The notes under the pieces: model-generated
Seen by the model: only the letters and a program-made list of their open reading frames with translations
Databases searched by the model: none
What the model was told of the DNA's origin: nothing
In this document: positions 54,745-63,408 of the stretch, piece by piece
Layout: every line of letters begins with the position of its first letter
How positions within the stretch are numbered: position 1 is the first letter of the stretch
From: Sphaerisporangium corydalis
Lineage (GTDB): Bacteria; Actinomycetota; Actinomycetes; Streptosporangiales; Streptosporangiaceae
Assembly: GCF_025506355.1 (NCBI RefSeq)
Contig: NZ_JANZYP010000051.1
Coordinates: forward strand, 1 to 64,000
Direction of reading: 5' to 3'
DNA: 64,000 nucleotides
Made by a program: the position numbers and the translations under genes

Positions 54745-56988
54745 ATGAGTGGATCATTCGGTGGCGATCGCGCGCGCGCCCTGAGCCTTTCCATTGGCGT
54801 GGCGGCCTGTGTCCTGAGTGTCGGATATATTGCGCCGAATGCCACCGCCGCGGCCCGGGCCCCTGTCAAGACCATCATCGGTGACAATGGTTTCACAGCC
54901 GTCGTGGAATCCGGCTCCGTCCACGGTGGCGACGATAACGATGGGGCGCCCGCGCTGGGTGGTGAACTCGTTTCCAACGGGGGCCACCGGGCGGCCGGTG
55001 GCGGCGGCGTCCCCGGAGACGCCCAGCCCACGGCACCGGCGATGGGTTACCGGGCCGATCCCGGGGCGAGCGCCCCGGCCGGCGGGGCGGCGGTCCTTTC
55101 CCGTGGCCACGTCGGATTCGGTGCCCTCGGCGGTGCTTTCCCGACGGTCGCCGGCGGTGACGGCGTGACCGCGGGAACGCGCCTTGGCGCGGCGGGCGAT
55201 TATGCGAACAGACCGCTGACGGAATCGACTGTGACCCGGCCGGTTGCCTTTTCCGGAATCGCCTCGGTAGCCGATTTCCCGTCGATTCTCGCGACATATC
55301 AAGAGGGACCTGCGGCGCTCACGCGCTGCCCGAACGGCGTGCCACGCACCGGCCTGTTCGAGGATATTCTTCCGGGTGGAATGATACCGCCTGATTTCAA
55401 GGTGAAAACGGCGCGAACTCCTGACACGGCGAATGTCGTCGGGGTCACCGAGGCCGATCCCGCCGAATTCACCGGCCTCGTTCCCGCCGCGCGGCGGGCG
55501 GCCACCGGGCCGGTGACGTCCGCCGGCATCCCGTCCGCCGGCACCTCGTCCGCCGGCATCCCGTCCGCCGTCGGCTCGTTCGGCTGCGCCGTGGCGGCGG
55601 CGGGTGTCACCGGCGCCCGTGCTCCCTCGCTCGCTCTGCTGAAGACGGCCACCGTGGTGGACGCCGACGGCAGCGGGACGGCCGGAGCCGGGGATTCGAT
55701 CGAGTGGGGGTTCGCGGTCACCAACACCGGGACGGTGGCGCTGACCGGTGTCACGGTGACCGACACCAAAGCCGGGCCGGTGACGTGTCCCTCGGGCGCG
55801 CTGGCGCCGGCCGCGACGATCGCGTGCACCGCGGCGCCGTACGTCATCACCCTGGCCGACGTGGCCGGCGGCTCGGTGCGCGCCACCGCCACCGCCTCGG
55901 GAACCGCGAACGGGGGGACCCCGGTCACCTCGGCGCCCACCAGCACACTCACCGCCGTCTTCGGAACCCAGGGCCTCTCGATCACCAAGACCGGGGCCAC
56001 GATCGACGTCAACGGCCGGCGCGGCATCACCGCGGGTGACCGGGTCCGCTGGACGCTGAAGGTGACCAACACCGGGACCTCGGCCCTGACCCGGCTGACC
56101 GTCGACGACCCCGGCGACCCGCCCGTCACCTGCCCGACCACCATCCTGGCCCCGGGGCGGTCGGTCGTCTGCACCGCGCCCGACCACACGATCACCCCGG
56201 TCGACGTCTCCACCGGCAGCGTCAGCGGCACGGCCACCGCCGCCGCGGCCGGGCCCGCCGGGCCGGTCACCTCGGCCCAGGCGCTGGGCCGGGTCCCGCT
56301 GCCCCGCCCGCCCGGCCCCGGCTGCCACCGGTGTGACCACGGCGACGAGACCGGCGACCCGCCGCTCCTCTCCTCGCCCGACGCCGGCCAGCGGTACCCG
56401 GAGCCCGGCGAAGGACCTACGGGCCACGTCCTGGCCGCGGGGTGGGCTCACGTGCCGTACGTGCCGAACGTCCCGCACGCGCCGGTCGTCCCCCCCGCGC
56501 TCCCCGACACCGGGCGCCTCGACACCGACTTCCTCGGGCCCCTGCACGACTGGCCGGCCAACGGCGGCGACCGGGGAGACGACCACCTCGTACCGACCGG
56601 GGTGCCACGGCCGCCCGGCCCCGGCCCCCTCCCCGACCCCGGCAGCGGCCCCAGCGGCGGCATCAGCGGCGGCGGCACCGGCGGGACCGGCGGCACGAGC
56701 GGAGGCCCTGGCGGCGGCACCCGCGGCGGCGCCGGCGCCACACCGTCCTCGCCCGGGGCCACCGCGCCCGCTTCACCCGGGGCCACGGCACCGATGTCAC
56801 CCGGAGCGGCGGCGTCGCCCCCGGCCGGGGTCAACGCGGGGTACCCGGACGACCCGGGCCACGGCGACCCGGCCGTCGTCCTCGCCGGCGCGGCCATCGC
56901 CCTCGGCGGACTGGCCGCGCTGGGCGCCGTCCTCGCCCGCCGCCGCCTGCGGAGCCGCGCCGCCGGCCGGCGGTCGGCGGGCGGCTGA
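54745..56988 (+). CDS. Secreted or membrane-anchored surface protein with two DUF11-like (DUF7507) repeats
   Basis: 747 aa. Signal peptide in the first 36 residues (VAACVLSVGYIAPNATAAA). A Gly/Ala-rich region follows, then two similar beta-sandwich repeats (about 305-410 and 415-515) with the pattern VTNTGTxALTxxTVxD...GPVTCP, each with paired Cys. A long Pro/Gly/Ser/Thr stretch (about 520-700) leads to one C-terminal TM helix (VVLAGAAIALGGLAALGAVL) and an Arg-rich tail, which would anchor it in the membrane. LPDTG near residue 590 is too far from the TM helix to be a normal sortase signal. No clear Shine-Dalgarno before ATG. Role in surface structure is inference. Confidence 0.82.
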   Translation: MSGSFGGDRARALSLSIGVAACVLSVGYIAPNATAAARAPVKTIIGDNGFTAVVESGSVHGGDDNDGAPALGGELVSNGGHRAAGGGGVPGDAQPTAPAMGYRADPGASAPAGGAAVLSRGHVGFGALGGAFPTVAGGDGVTAGTRLGAAGDYANRPLTESTVTRPVAFSGIASVADFPSILATYQEGPAALTRCPNGVPRTGLFEDILPGGMIPPDFKVKTARTPDTANVVGVTEADPAEFTGLVPAARRAATGPVTSAGIPSAGTSSAGIPSAVGSFGCAVAAAGVTGARAPSLALLKTATVVDADGSGTAGAGDSIEWGFAVTNTGTVALTGVTVTDTKAGPVTCPSGALAPAATIACTAAPYVITLADVAGGSVRATATASGTANGGTPVTSAPTSTLTAVFGTQGLSITKTGATIDVNGRRGITAGDRVRWTLKVTNTGTSALTRLTVDDPGDPPVTCPTTILAPGRSVVCTAPDHTITPVDVSTGSVSGTATAAAAGPAGPVTSAQALGRVPLPRPPGPGCHRCDHGDETGDPPLLSSPDAGQRYPEPGEGPTGHVLAAGWAHVPYVPNVPHAPVVPPALPDTGRLDTDFLGPLHDWPANGGDRGDDHLVPTGVPRPPGPGPLPDPGSGPSGGISGGGTGGTGGTSGGPGGGTRGGAGATPSSPGATAPASPGATAPMSPGAAASPPAGVNAGYPDDPGHGDPAVVLAGAAIALGGLAALGAVLARRRLRSRAAGRRSAGG

Positions 56989-57001
56989 TGGAACCGGTCG
57001 G

Positions 57002-60000
57002 TCAGGGGGCGCAGACGGGACGGTAGGGGAGGTCGGGGAGCTGGGAGCGCCACTCCTGCTCGGTGAGGTCCCGGCCGGCGCGGGCGCACACGCGGGAGAC
57101 CAGCGTCTCGGGGACGACCGGGTAGGTCGTGAGGCCGCCCTGGTCGTCCAGGACCAGCAGCCGGGTGCCGTCCGCCGAAAACGTCACGTCCCTCACGGCG
57201 CTGACCCGCTCGGTGACGGGACGGCCGAGCAGGACGCCGGTGGCCAGGTCCCACACCTCGACCGAACCGGTGCCGTCGCCCTGGACCGTGGCCGCCAGGC
57301 CGCCGCCGGGCGCGACCGCGACGCCGGTCACCCCGCGGGTCGGGCCGTGCAGGGTCAGCGTCTCCGGCCGCGCGGCGCCCGGGGCCCACAGCGCGAGGCC
57401 GCCTTCGCCCTCGCCGGCCGCGTACAGGGCGCCGCCCTCGGTGAACAGCGTCCGCCGGGTGTCGCCGCCGAGCTTGACGGTGCCGGTGAGCCGCCCGGTC
57501 CCGGCGTCGGCGGTGCGCACATCGTCGCCGCGCACCACGACGGATTTGCCGTCCGGGCTGAACCCGATGTCGGTGACGGCCGGGTACGTCAGCCGCCACC
57601 GCTCGCGGCCGTCGCGCAGGTCCCACAGGATGACCGCGGGCCCGGTGGACGCGTCCTGCGCGGAGGTGTCCAGCGCGACCAGGAGCCGGCCGTCCGGGCT
57701 GATCGCCATCGCGTCGGGGGAGGCCGCCAGGCCCTTCAGCGTGGCCACCCGGGTCTGGCGGGCGGTGTCCCAGACGGCGATGGTCTCGTCGTCGGTGGTC
57801 ACGCCGGACACCGCGACGAGGCGGCCGTCCCTGCCGAACACGGTGCGGAACGTGTAGATCGGCCCCTTGGTGGTCGTGCCGAGCGGCTTCCCGGTGTACT
57901 TCCCGGTGGCGGGAAGGCCCAGGCGGACCTCGCCGGCCCGGGTGTCCCGGCCCACCAGCAGGCGCCCGTCGGGGCTCATGGCGGTCCACGCCGGGGCCGC
58001 CGAGCGGGCGATGTTGATCAGCCCGAGGGTGACGACGGTGTCGCCGTCCAGGTAGCGGATCGAGCGGCCGTCGGGGTCGAAAGCGAACTGGGGCCGGACG
58101 ACGGAGATCGCGTGATTGATCAGCAGGGCGCTGTCGGCGGTCCGGTAGACCTGGACGCCGGTGGCGGCGACCGAGGCGAGCAGTGCGCCGTCGGGGGAGA
58201 AACGCAGGTCGCCGCCGTTCCAGCCCTCCATGTCCATGGGGGCCTCGCCGATGGGCCGCCCGGTCGCCGGGTCGGTCAGGCCGACGACGGAGCCGCGGCC
58301 CACGGCCAGCCTGCGGCCGTCCCTGCTGAGCGCGACCCGCTGGGCGCAGCCGTCGCAGTTCTTCGCCAGGGTGGTGGCCCGCCCGCCGGGCACGGTGACG
58401 TGGATGACCTGGCCGCTCAGCCCGGCGGTGACCGCGGACGCGCCGTCGCGGGCGATGAGCGGCATGCAGCAGTCCCCGGACGACGAGGTGCGCCCCGTCG
58501 CGGTGTTCCAGATGACCTCGCCCTCGCCGAGCGCCACCGCGAGCAGGTCCTCCGCCTCGCCGTAGGTGAGGAACACGTTCAGCTCCCTGCTGGCGGGCCC
58601 GAGCGGGTAGGAGCGGGGCAGCGCCCGGCCGGTGGTGAGGTCCCACAGCCGCACGTCCTTGCCCTCCGTGGCCACGGCGAGCACCCTGCCGCTCGGGCTG
58701 AGCGCCGCGTCCAGGATGTGCGCCCCCTTGTCGCCGAGCCTGGCGCCGCCGGCGCGCGCCCCGGTGCGCACGTTCCACGCGCGGGCCTCGCCGTTGCCGA
58801 TGCCGACCAGGACGCGGCCGTCGTGGCTGAGGCGGCGGACGCCCTCAGGGGCGGGGTCCTGGAAGACCCGCGCCTCGCGCTGGACCAGCGAGCCGGTCAG
58901 CGCGGCGCGCGCCTCGGGCACCGGGCTCAGCCGCCAGGCGGCCACGCTGAGCAGCATGGCCCGGACGGGGTCGGTGGCGCGCAGGCCGTCGGAGACCACG
59001 GCGATCCTGCGCGCCTCGGCCTCGTCCCGCTGGACCGAGGCCACCCTGCTCTGCCACACCGCGATCGACGCCGCGACCAGCGCGCCGACCAGCAGCACCG
59101 CCATCGCGACCGTCACGAGCCTGCTCACCCGGGCCCGGCGGCGGATCAGCGCCGCCCCCGCGTCCAGGAAGTCCCGTTCGACCGGGGTGAGGGTGATGTT
59201 GCGCCGCTCGGTGGCCGCCCAGTGCAGCGCGCCCTCCAGCGTGCTGCCCTGCATCAGGTCGCCGTCCCTGCGCCCGTGGGCGTGCCAGCGTCGCGCGGCC
59301 GTGGCGATGCCCCGGTGCGCGGCCAGCCCGTCGCGGTTGGCCCTGACCCAGGCGCGCATGCGCGGCCAGGCGTGCGGCAGCGCCGGCCGGGTGAACGCGA
59401 CCTCCTCCCCGGCGCTGAGCAGGTAGGAGAACGCGCCGAAGACGCGCTCGATCGCCTCGGCCTCCTGGACGGGGCGCCCGCCGAGGATCTCGGCGCGCGG
59501 CACCCGGCACGGGACCAGCTCCCCGTCGTCCCTGACCGTCACCAGCCGCAGGAAGACCTCGGGCACCAGTTCGCGCTCGGCCGGGCTCAGCGTCTCGTAG
59601 GAGTCCTCGGCCATGGTGCCCAGCGCCGGGTCGCCGGTCTGGTCGCGGGTGACGCCGCCCGCCGTGCGCGAGCCCTCGACCAGCAGCCGGGCCATGTCCA
59701 CCCGCCCGTCCCCGCTGACCAGCGCGAGCAGCAGCTCGGGCGCCGTCGGCCTGCCCGCGGGGTCCTTGGCCAGGGCGGCGCGGACCAGTTCGCGCAGCGA
59801 CTCGGGCAGGGCGGAGAGGTCGGGGTCGGCCGACAGGACGCGGTGCATGACGGCGCCGAGGTTGTCGGCCAGGAACGGGTCGGCGCCGGTCGCGGCGAAC
59901 ACCATGATCGCCCCCCAGGCGAACACGTCGGCCGGCATCCCGGCGCGTGTCCCGGAGAACACCTCAGGCGCCATGTAGGTGGGGGTGCCCGCGGTGAACC

Positions 60001-60508
60001 CGGTGGAGGTCAGCGACATCTCCAGGGTGCGCGCGATGCCGAAGTCGATCACCCGTGGCCCGTCCGGGCCGAGCAGCACGTTGTCCGGTTTCATGTCGCG
60101 GTGGACGACGCCGGCCTCGTGGATCGCGGTCAGCGCGGTGGCGATCGCGGTCGCCAGCCGGTGCAGGTCGCCCCCGGCGAACCGCCGCCCGTCCGCGAGC
60201 GCCCTGCGCAGGTCGGGCCCCTCGACGTACTCGCTGACGATGTACGGCCGAGGGCCGTCCAGGTCGGCCCCGAGCACGCGGGCCGTGCAGAACGACGCCA
60301 CCCGCTGGGCCGCCGTCGCCTCCCGGCGCATCCGCTCGCGCAGGTCGCCGTGGTTGGCCGAGTTGCCGTGCAGCACCTTGACGGCGACGCGCGTGCCCTC
60401 GGCGTCGTAGGCCTCGTAGACCACGCCCTGCCCGCCGGTCCCGAGCCGCCCGGCCAGCCAGTAGCCGCCCAGCCGCTGCGGGTCACCGTCGATCAGTCCC
60501 TGCGCCAT
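57002..60508 (-). CDS. Receptor-like Ser/Thr protein kinase with STAND remnant, TM helix and WD40 propeller
   Basis: 1168 aa. Kinase domain at residues about 15-270: LGTGGQGVVYEAY, VAVKVL, HRDMKPDNVLL, DFGIAR and MAPEVFSG. A helical region (about 320-500; TLSPAERELVPEVFLRLV, LEGALHWAATERRNITLTPVERDFL) resembles the part that follows the NTPase in nSTAND1 proteins, but no P-loop is present. A TM helix (about 510-530, VTVAMAVLLVGALVAASIAV) separates it from an extracytoplasmic WD40-type propeller (about 600-1160; repeated LSPDGR, VRLWDLTTG units). GAGGGGA precedes ATG. It may sense an external ligand or wall state. Confidence 0.92.
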   Translation of the reverse strand: MAQGLIDGDPQRLGGYWLAGRLGTGGQGVVYEAYDAEGTRVAVKVLHGNSANHGDLRERMRREATAAQRVASFCTARVLGADLDGPRPYIVSEYVEGPDLRRALADGRRFAGGDLHRLATAIATALTAIHEAGVVHRDMKPDNVLLGPDGPRVIDFGIARTLEMSLTSTGFTAGTPTYMAPEVFSGTRAGMPADVFAWGAIMVFAATGADPFLADNLGAVMHRVLSADPDLSALPESLRELVRAALAKDPAGRPTAPELLLALVSGDGRVDMARLLVEGSRTAGGVTRDQTGDPALGTMAEDSYETLSPAERELVPEVFLRLVTVRDDGELVPCRVPRAEILGGRPVQEAEAIERVFGAFSYLLSAGEEVAFTRPALPHAWPRMRAWVRANRDGLAAHRGIATAARRWHAHGRRDGDLMQGSTLEGALHWAATERRNITLTPVERDFLDAGAALIRRRARVSRLVTVAMAVLLVGALVAASIAVWQSRVASVQRDEAEARRIAVVSDGLRATDPVRAMLLSVAAWRLSPVPEARAALTGSLVQREARVFQDPAPEGVRRLSHDGRVLVGIGNGEARAWNVRTGARAGGARLGDKGAHILDAALSPSGRVLAVATEGKDVRLWDLTTGRALPRSYPLGPASRELNVFLTYGEAEDLLAVALGEGEVIWNTATGRTSSSGDCCMPLIARDGASAVTAGLSGQVIHVTVPGGRATTLAKNCDGCAQRVALSRDGRRLAVGRGSVVGLTDPATGRPIGEAPMDMEGWNGGDLRFSPDGALLASVAATGVQVYRTADSALLINHAISVVRPQFAFDPDGRSIRYLDGDTVVTLGLINIARSAAPAWTAMSPDGRLLVGRDTRAGEVRLGLPATGKYTGKPLGTTTKGPIYTFRTVFGRDGRLVAVSGVTTDDETIAVWDTARQTRVATLKGLAASPDAMAISPDGRLLVALDTSAQDASTGPAVILWDLRDGRERWRLTYPAVTDIGFSPDGKSVVVRGDDVRTADAGTGRLTGTVKLGGDTRRTLFTEGGALYAAGEGEGGLALWAPGAARPETLTLHGPTRGVTGVAVAPGGGLAATVQGDGTGSVEVWDLATGVLLGRPVTERVSAVRDVTFSADGTRLLVLDDQGGLTTYPVVPETLVSRVCARAGRDLTEQEWRSQLPDLPYRPVCAP

Positions 60509-60728
60509 ACCCGTCCCCTCGGCCGCGCGTTTCCACGGTGTTGGACGCCGTCTGTGGCGACGCGGTTCTCGGCACCCTGCCACAAAAAGGATCTCGGCGA
60601 GGCGGCGGCCCCGGGTCCGGCTGCGGCCTCCCTGGGACGCTTACTCGTGCCATGGGGCTGACGTGCCATTACTCGTCCGGGCATAGTCCGATCACGTGGC
60701 TGATGGGGGATTCGCCGGCAGGATCCGG

Positions 60729-61541
60729 ATGTGTATGCTCGGCCGGATGGATCAACTGGTGCCCCACACCGCCGAGTCCCTGGGGACGGATCTGCGGGCG
60801 CTCGGCCTGCGCGCCGGTGACGTCGTCCTGCTGCATTCGTCGGTCAGGAGCCTCGGTTTCGTCGTCGGCGGCGCCCAGGCGTTCGTGCAGGCCCTGCTCG
60901 GCGTCCTCGGCCCCGGAGGCACCCTCGTGGTGCCGGCCCACACCTCCGACAACTGCGACCCGGCCGGCTGGCGCAACCCGCCGGTGCCCGAGGCGTGGTG
61001 GCCGGTGATCAGGGACCAGGCGCCCGGCTTCGACCCGGCCCGCACCCCGAGCCGGTGGATGGGCGTCATCGCCGAACTGGTCCGCACCTGGCCCGGCGCG
61101 CTGCGCAGCGACCACCCCCGGCTGTCCTTCGCCGCGGTCGGCGCGCACGCGGCCGGCGTGACGGGCGTGCACCGGGTGGACGACGCCCTCGGCGAGGACT
61201 CCCCGCTCGGCGCCGTCTACCGGCTCGACGGGAAGGTCCTGCTGCTCGGGTGCGGGCACGACTCCAACACCTCGCTGCACCTCGCGGAGTGGCGGCAGGA
61301 GTCGCCGCCGCGCGGCGTCAACGGCGCGTCGATCCGGCGGCCCGACGGGACGGGCAAGTGGACCACCTGGGTCGACGTGATCGAGGACGAGGAGGACTTC
61401 GAACGGCTGGGCGCGGACTTCGAGGCCGCCGTCGGGCTGCCGGCCGGCCGGGTCGGCGAGGCGCCCACCCGGCTGATGTCCCAGCGGGCCCTGGTCGACT
61501 TCGCGACCGCCTGGCTGGCCGCCAACCGCCCCAAAGCGTGA
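60729..61541 (+). CDS. Aminoglycoside 3-N-acetyltransferase family protein (AAC(3)-like)
   Basis: 270 aa. Family motifs: VVLLHSSVRSLGFVVGG near the N terminus, GTLVVPAHTSD, TWPGALRSDHPRLSFAAVG with the catalytic His, and LLGCGHDSNTSLHLAE. It transfers acetyl from acetyl-CoA to the 3-amino group of 2-deoxystreptamine aminoglycosides or a related amine. ATG 60729 has AGGA five bases upstream; ATG 60747 (MDQLV) is an alternative. No aminoglycoside cluster is in view, so it may be intrinsic resistance or act on another amine. Confidence 0.88.
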   Translation: MCMLGRMDQLVPHTAESLGTDLRALGLRAGDVVLLHSSVRSLGFVVGGAQAFVQALLGVLGPGGTLVVPAHTSDNCDPAGWRNPPVPEAWWPVIRDQAPGFDPARTPSRWMGVIAELVRTWPGALRSDHPRLSFAAVGAHAAGVTGVHRVDDALGEDSPLGAVYRLDGKVLLLGCGHDSNTSLHLAEWRQESPPRGVNGASIRRPDGTGKWTTWVDVIEDEEDFERLGADFEAAVGLPAGRVGEAPTRLMSQRALVDFATAWLAANRPKA

Positions 61542-61563
61542 TGGCCCCCGCGCCCGGCCGAGG

Positions 61564-62493
61564 TCACCCGACGTGGGCGGGCAGGCCGACGCCCGTGAGC
61601 CGCTCGGACTCGGCCCACAGGCGGGCGCCGGCCTCGGCGTCCAGGGCCCGGCGCGGCGGGCGGGCGACGGCGGTGGCGCCGACCAGACCGAACCGCCCCT
61701 TCGGCCCGTAGTAGCCGCCCGCGACGGCGTCAGGGCTGGTCGCGGCGTACAGCAGCGGCTCGGTGCCCTGCTCGACGTCCTGCTTGGGCAGGAAGTCGAC
61801 GGCGCTGACCAGGTCGTGCAGGCGGGTGGGCCGGTCCCGGCCGAGGGTGGCGCCCGCCGTCTGGAGGTTCGTGCGGGTGTAGCCGGGGTGGGCGGCGGTG
61901 CTCAGCAGGTTCCAGCCGCGCTCGGCGGCGACGGCGGCCAGGTGCCGGGTGAACATCAGGTTCGCGAGCTTGGACTGGGCGTAGGCCAGGGCGCCGCTGT
62001 AGCGGCGCTCCCACTGGAGGTCCTCAAAGCGGATCCTGCCGAAGAGGGCAACGCCACTGCTCATGGTGGTCACGCGCGGCGCCGGGGCGGCGAGCACCAG
62101 CGGCAGCAGCCGGAGCGTCAGTGCGAACGGGCCCAGGTAGTTGCTGCCGAACTGCAGCTCGAAGCCGTCGGCCGTGGTCATGCGGGTGGGCGGGGCCATC
62201 ACCCCGGCGTTGTTGACCAGCAGGTCAAGGGGGGTCGCGTCGGCGAGGAGCCCGTCGGCGAACTCCCGTACGGAGGCCAGGTCGGCCAGGTCCACGCGGC
62301 GCACCTCCAGCCGGGCGTGCGGGTGGCGCGCGAGGATCTCGTCGCGGGCCCGCTCGCCCTTGGCGACCGTGCGGACGGCCATCACCACGTGGGCGCCGGC
62401 GTCGGCGAGGCGGCGGGTGGCCTCCTTGCCGGTGCCGCTGTTGGCGCCGGTGACGACGGCGAGCCTTCCGGTCAGGCCGGGGACGGTGTACAT
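61564..62493 (-). CDS. SDR family oxidoreductase (retinol dehydrogenase-like)
   Basis: 309 aa. [22 protein letters not shown], and the YAQSK active-site Tyr-Lys. This long SDR subgroup with the NYLGPFALT motif is common in actinomycetes; substrates are mostly unknown. AGGAG five bases before ATG. Divergent from a TetR gene, with two GACCGGNGGTC operators between them. Confidence 0.92.
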   Translation of the reverse strand: MYTVPGLTGRLAVVTGANSGTGKEATRRLADAGAHVVMAVRTVAKGERARDEILARHPHARLEVRRVDLADLASVREFADGLLADATPLDLLVNNAGVMAPPTRMTTADGFELQFGSNYLGPFALTLRLLPLVLAAPAPRVTTMSSGVALFGRIRFEDLQWERRYSGALAYAQSKLANLMFTRHLAAVAAERGWNLLSTAAHPGYTRTNLQTAGATLGRDRPTRLHDLVSAVDFLPKQDVEQGTEPLLYAATSPDAVAGGYYGPKGRFGLVGATAVARPPRRALDAEAGARLWAESERLTGVGLPAHVG

Positions 62494-62532
62494 GGGGGCT
62501 CCTGGTGGGAAGGGGTCGATCCTGTACGCCCC

Positions 62533-62561
62533 ACATTAAGAGACCGGCGGTCTATACACAA
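62533..62561 (-). promoter_or_regulatory. Leftward promoter of the SDR gene with operator in the spacer
   Basis: Read on the - strand: -35 TTGTGT (62556-62561), 17-base spacer, -10 TAATGT (62533-62538). The spacer contains the palindrome AGACCGCCGGTCT, so a bound repressor would block RNA polymerase. Confidence 0.65.
62542..62552. promoter_or_regulatory. TetR operator site 1 (GACC-N3-GGTC)
   Basis: GACCGGCGGTC, extended by A/T to AGACCGGCGGTCT (62541-62553), symmetric. Its centre lies 22 bases from that of site 2. Confidence 0.78.
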
Positions 62562-62563
62562 GG

Positions 62564-62574
62564 GACCGGAGGTC
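62564..62574. promoter_or_regulatory. TetR operator site 2 (GACC-N3-GGTC)
   Basis: GACCGGAGGTC, symmetric and matching site 1 in 10 of 11 positions. It sits just upstream of the SDR -35 box and 14 bases before the TetR start codon, so one repressor could control both genes. Confidence 0.78.
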
Positions 62575-62588
62575 TGTAATCTGGGGAC

Positions 62589-63290
62589 GTGACGACGTTC
62601 CAGCGGGCGCGCAGCGAGGAGCAGCGCGCGGCGCGCCGGAGGATGATCCTCGACGGCGCGGCCGCGATGCTGGCCGAGATGCCGGTCGCCCAGGTCAGCC
62701 TCAACGAGCTGAGCCGGCGCGTCGGCCTGGCCAAGTCGAACGTGCTGCGCTACTTCGAATCACGCGAGGACGTGCTGCTGGAGCTGCTGAACACGGCGGC
62801 CCGCGAGTGGCTGGCGGACTTCGCCGACGAGGTCGCCGGCGTGGTCGACGCCGGCGCCGGGCCCTCGGAGCGCAGCGCCCAGTTCGCCGGCGCGCTCGCG
62901 GCCTCGCTGGCGGCGCGGCCGATCCTGTGCGACCTGATCAGCGCCCAGTCCGCGGTGCTGGAGCACAACGTCTCCCCGCAGGTGGTCGTCAAGTACAAGC
63001 GGGCCGCCGGCCAGACCATCGCCGTCCTGGTCCGGCTGGTCCTCGAACACGTGCGTGAGCTCGGCGAGCGGGACGCCGAGTGGTTCACCACCGCCTCGAT
63101 CATGATGGCCGGGGCCGCGTGGACCCACGCGAACCCGGCGTCGGCCGTCGAGGCCGCCTACGCGGCCGACCCCGCCCTGGCCTCCATGCGCGTCGACTTC
63201 GCCGACACGCTCCGCGACGTGCTGGAGGTGCTGCTCGCCGGCCTGCTCGCGCGAGCGCGCGCAAGATGGGCCGAGGGCCCGCCCGGCTGA
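62589..63290 (+). CDS. TetR/AcrR family regulator
   Basis: 233 aa, GTG start. HTH VSLNELSRRVGLAKSNVLRYFESREDVLLELL at about 36-67, then a C-terminal domain of the TetR_C_33 kind. No proper Shine-Dalgarno; TGTAAT at 62575-62580 is placed eight bases before the GTG, so the transcript may be leaderless. Presumed repressor of itself and of the SDR gene. Confidence 0.9.
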   Translation: MTTFQRARSEEQRAARRRMILDGAAAMLAEMPVAQVSLNELSRRVGLAKSNVLRYFESREDVLLELLNTAAREWLADFADEVAGVVDAGAGPSERSAQFAGALAASLAARPILCDLISAQSAVLEHNVSPQVVVKYKRAAGQTIAVLVRLVLEHVRELGERDAEWFTTASIMMAGAAWTHANPASAVEAAYAADPALASMRVDFADTLRDVLEVLLAGLLARARARWAEGPPG

Positions 63291-63408
63291 CGCCGAGGCT
63301 CACCCGGCTGACGCGGAGGGCCGCCCGGCCAACCCCGCTGACGGCCGGGTGACCCCGCCGTGGCCGATCCCGGCCCCCGAGGTCACGCGGACGGTGAAGC
63401 GCGAGAGA

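Noticed and set aside
56500-56530. LPDTG as a sortase sorting signal
   Set aside because: Far from the C-terminal TM helix; a sorting signal should precede it directly.
56333-60661. A 1442-codon open frame on the + strand opposite the kinase gene
   Set aside because: Low-complexity translation and antisense to a gene with kinase and WD40 motifs; a shadow frame.
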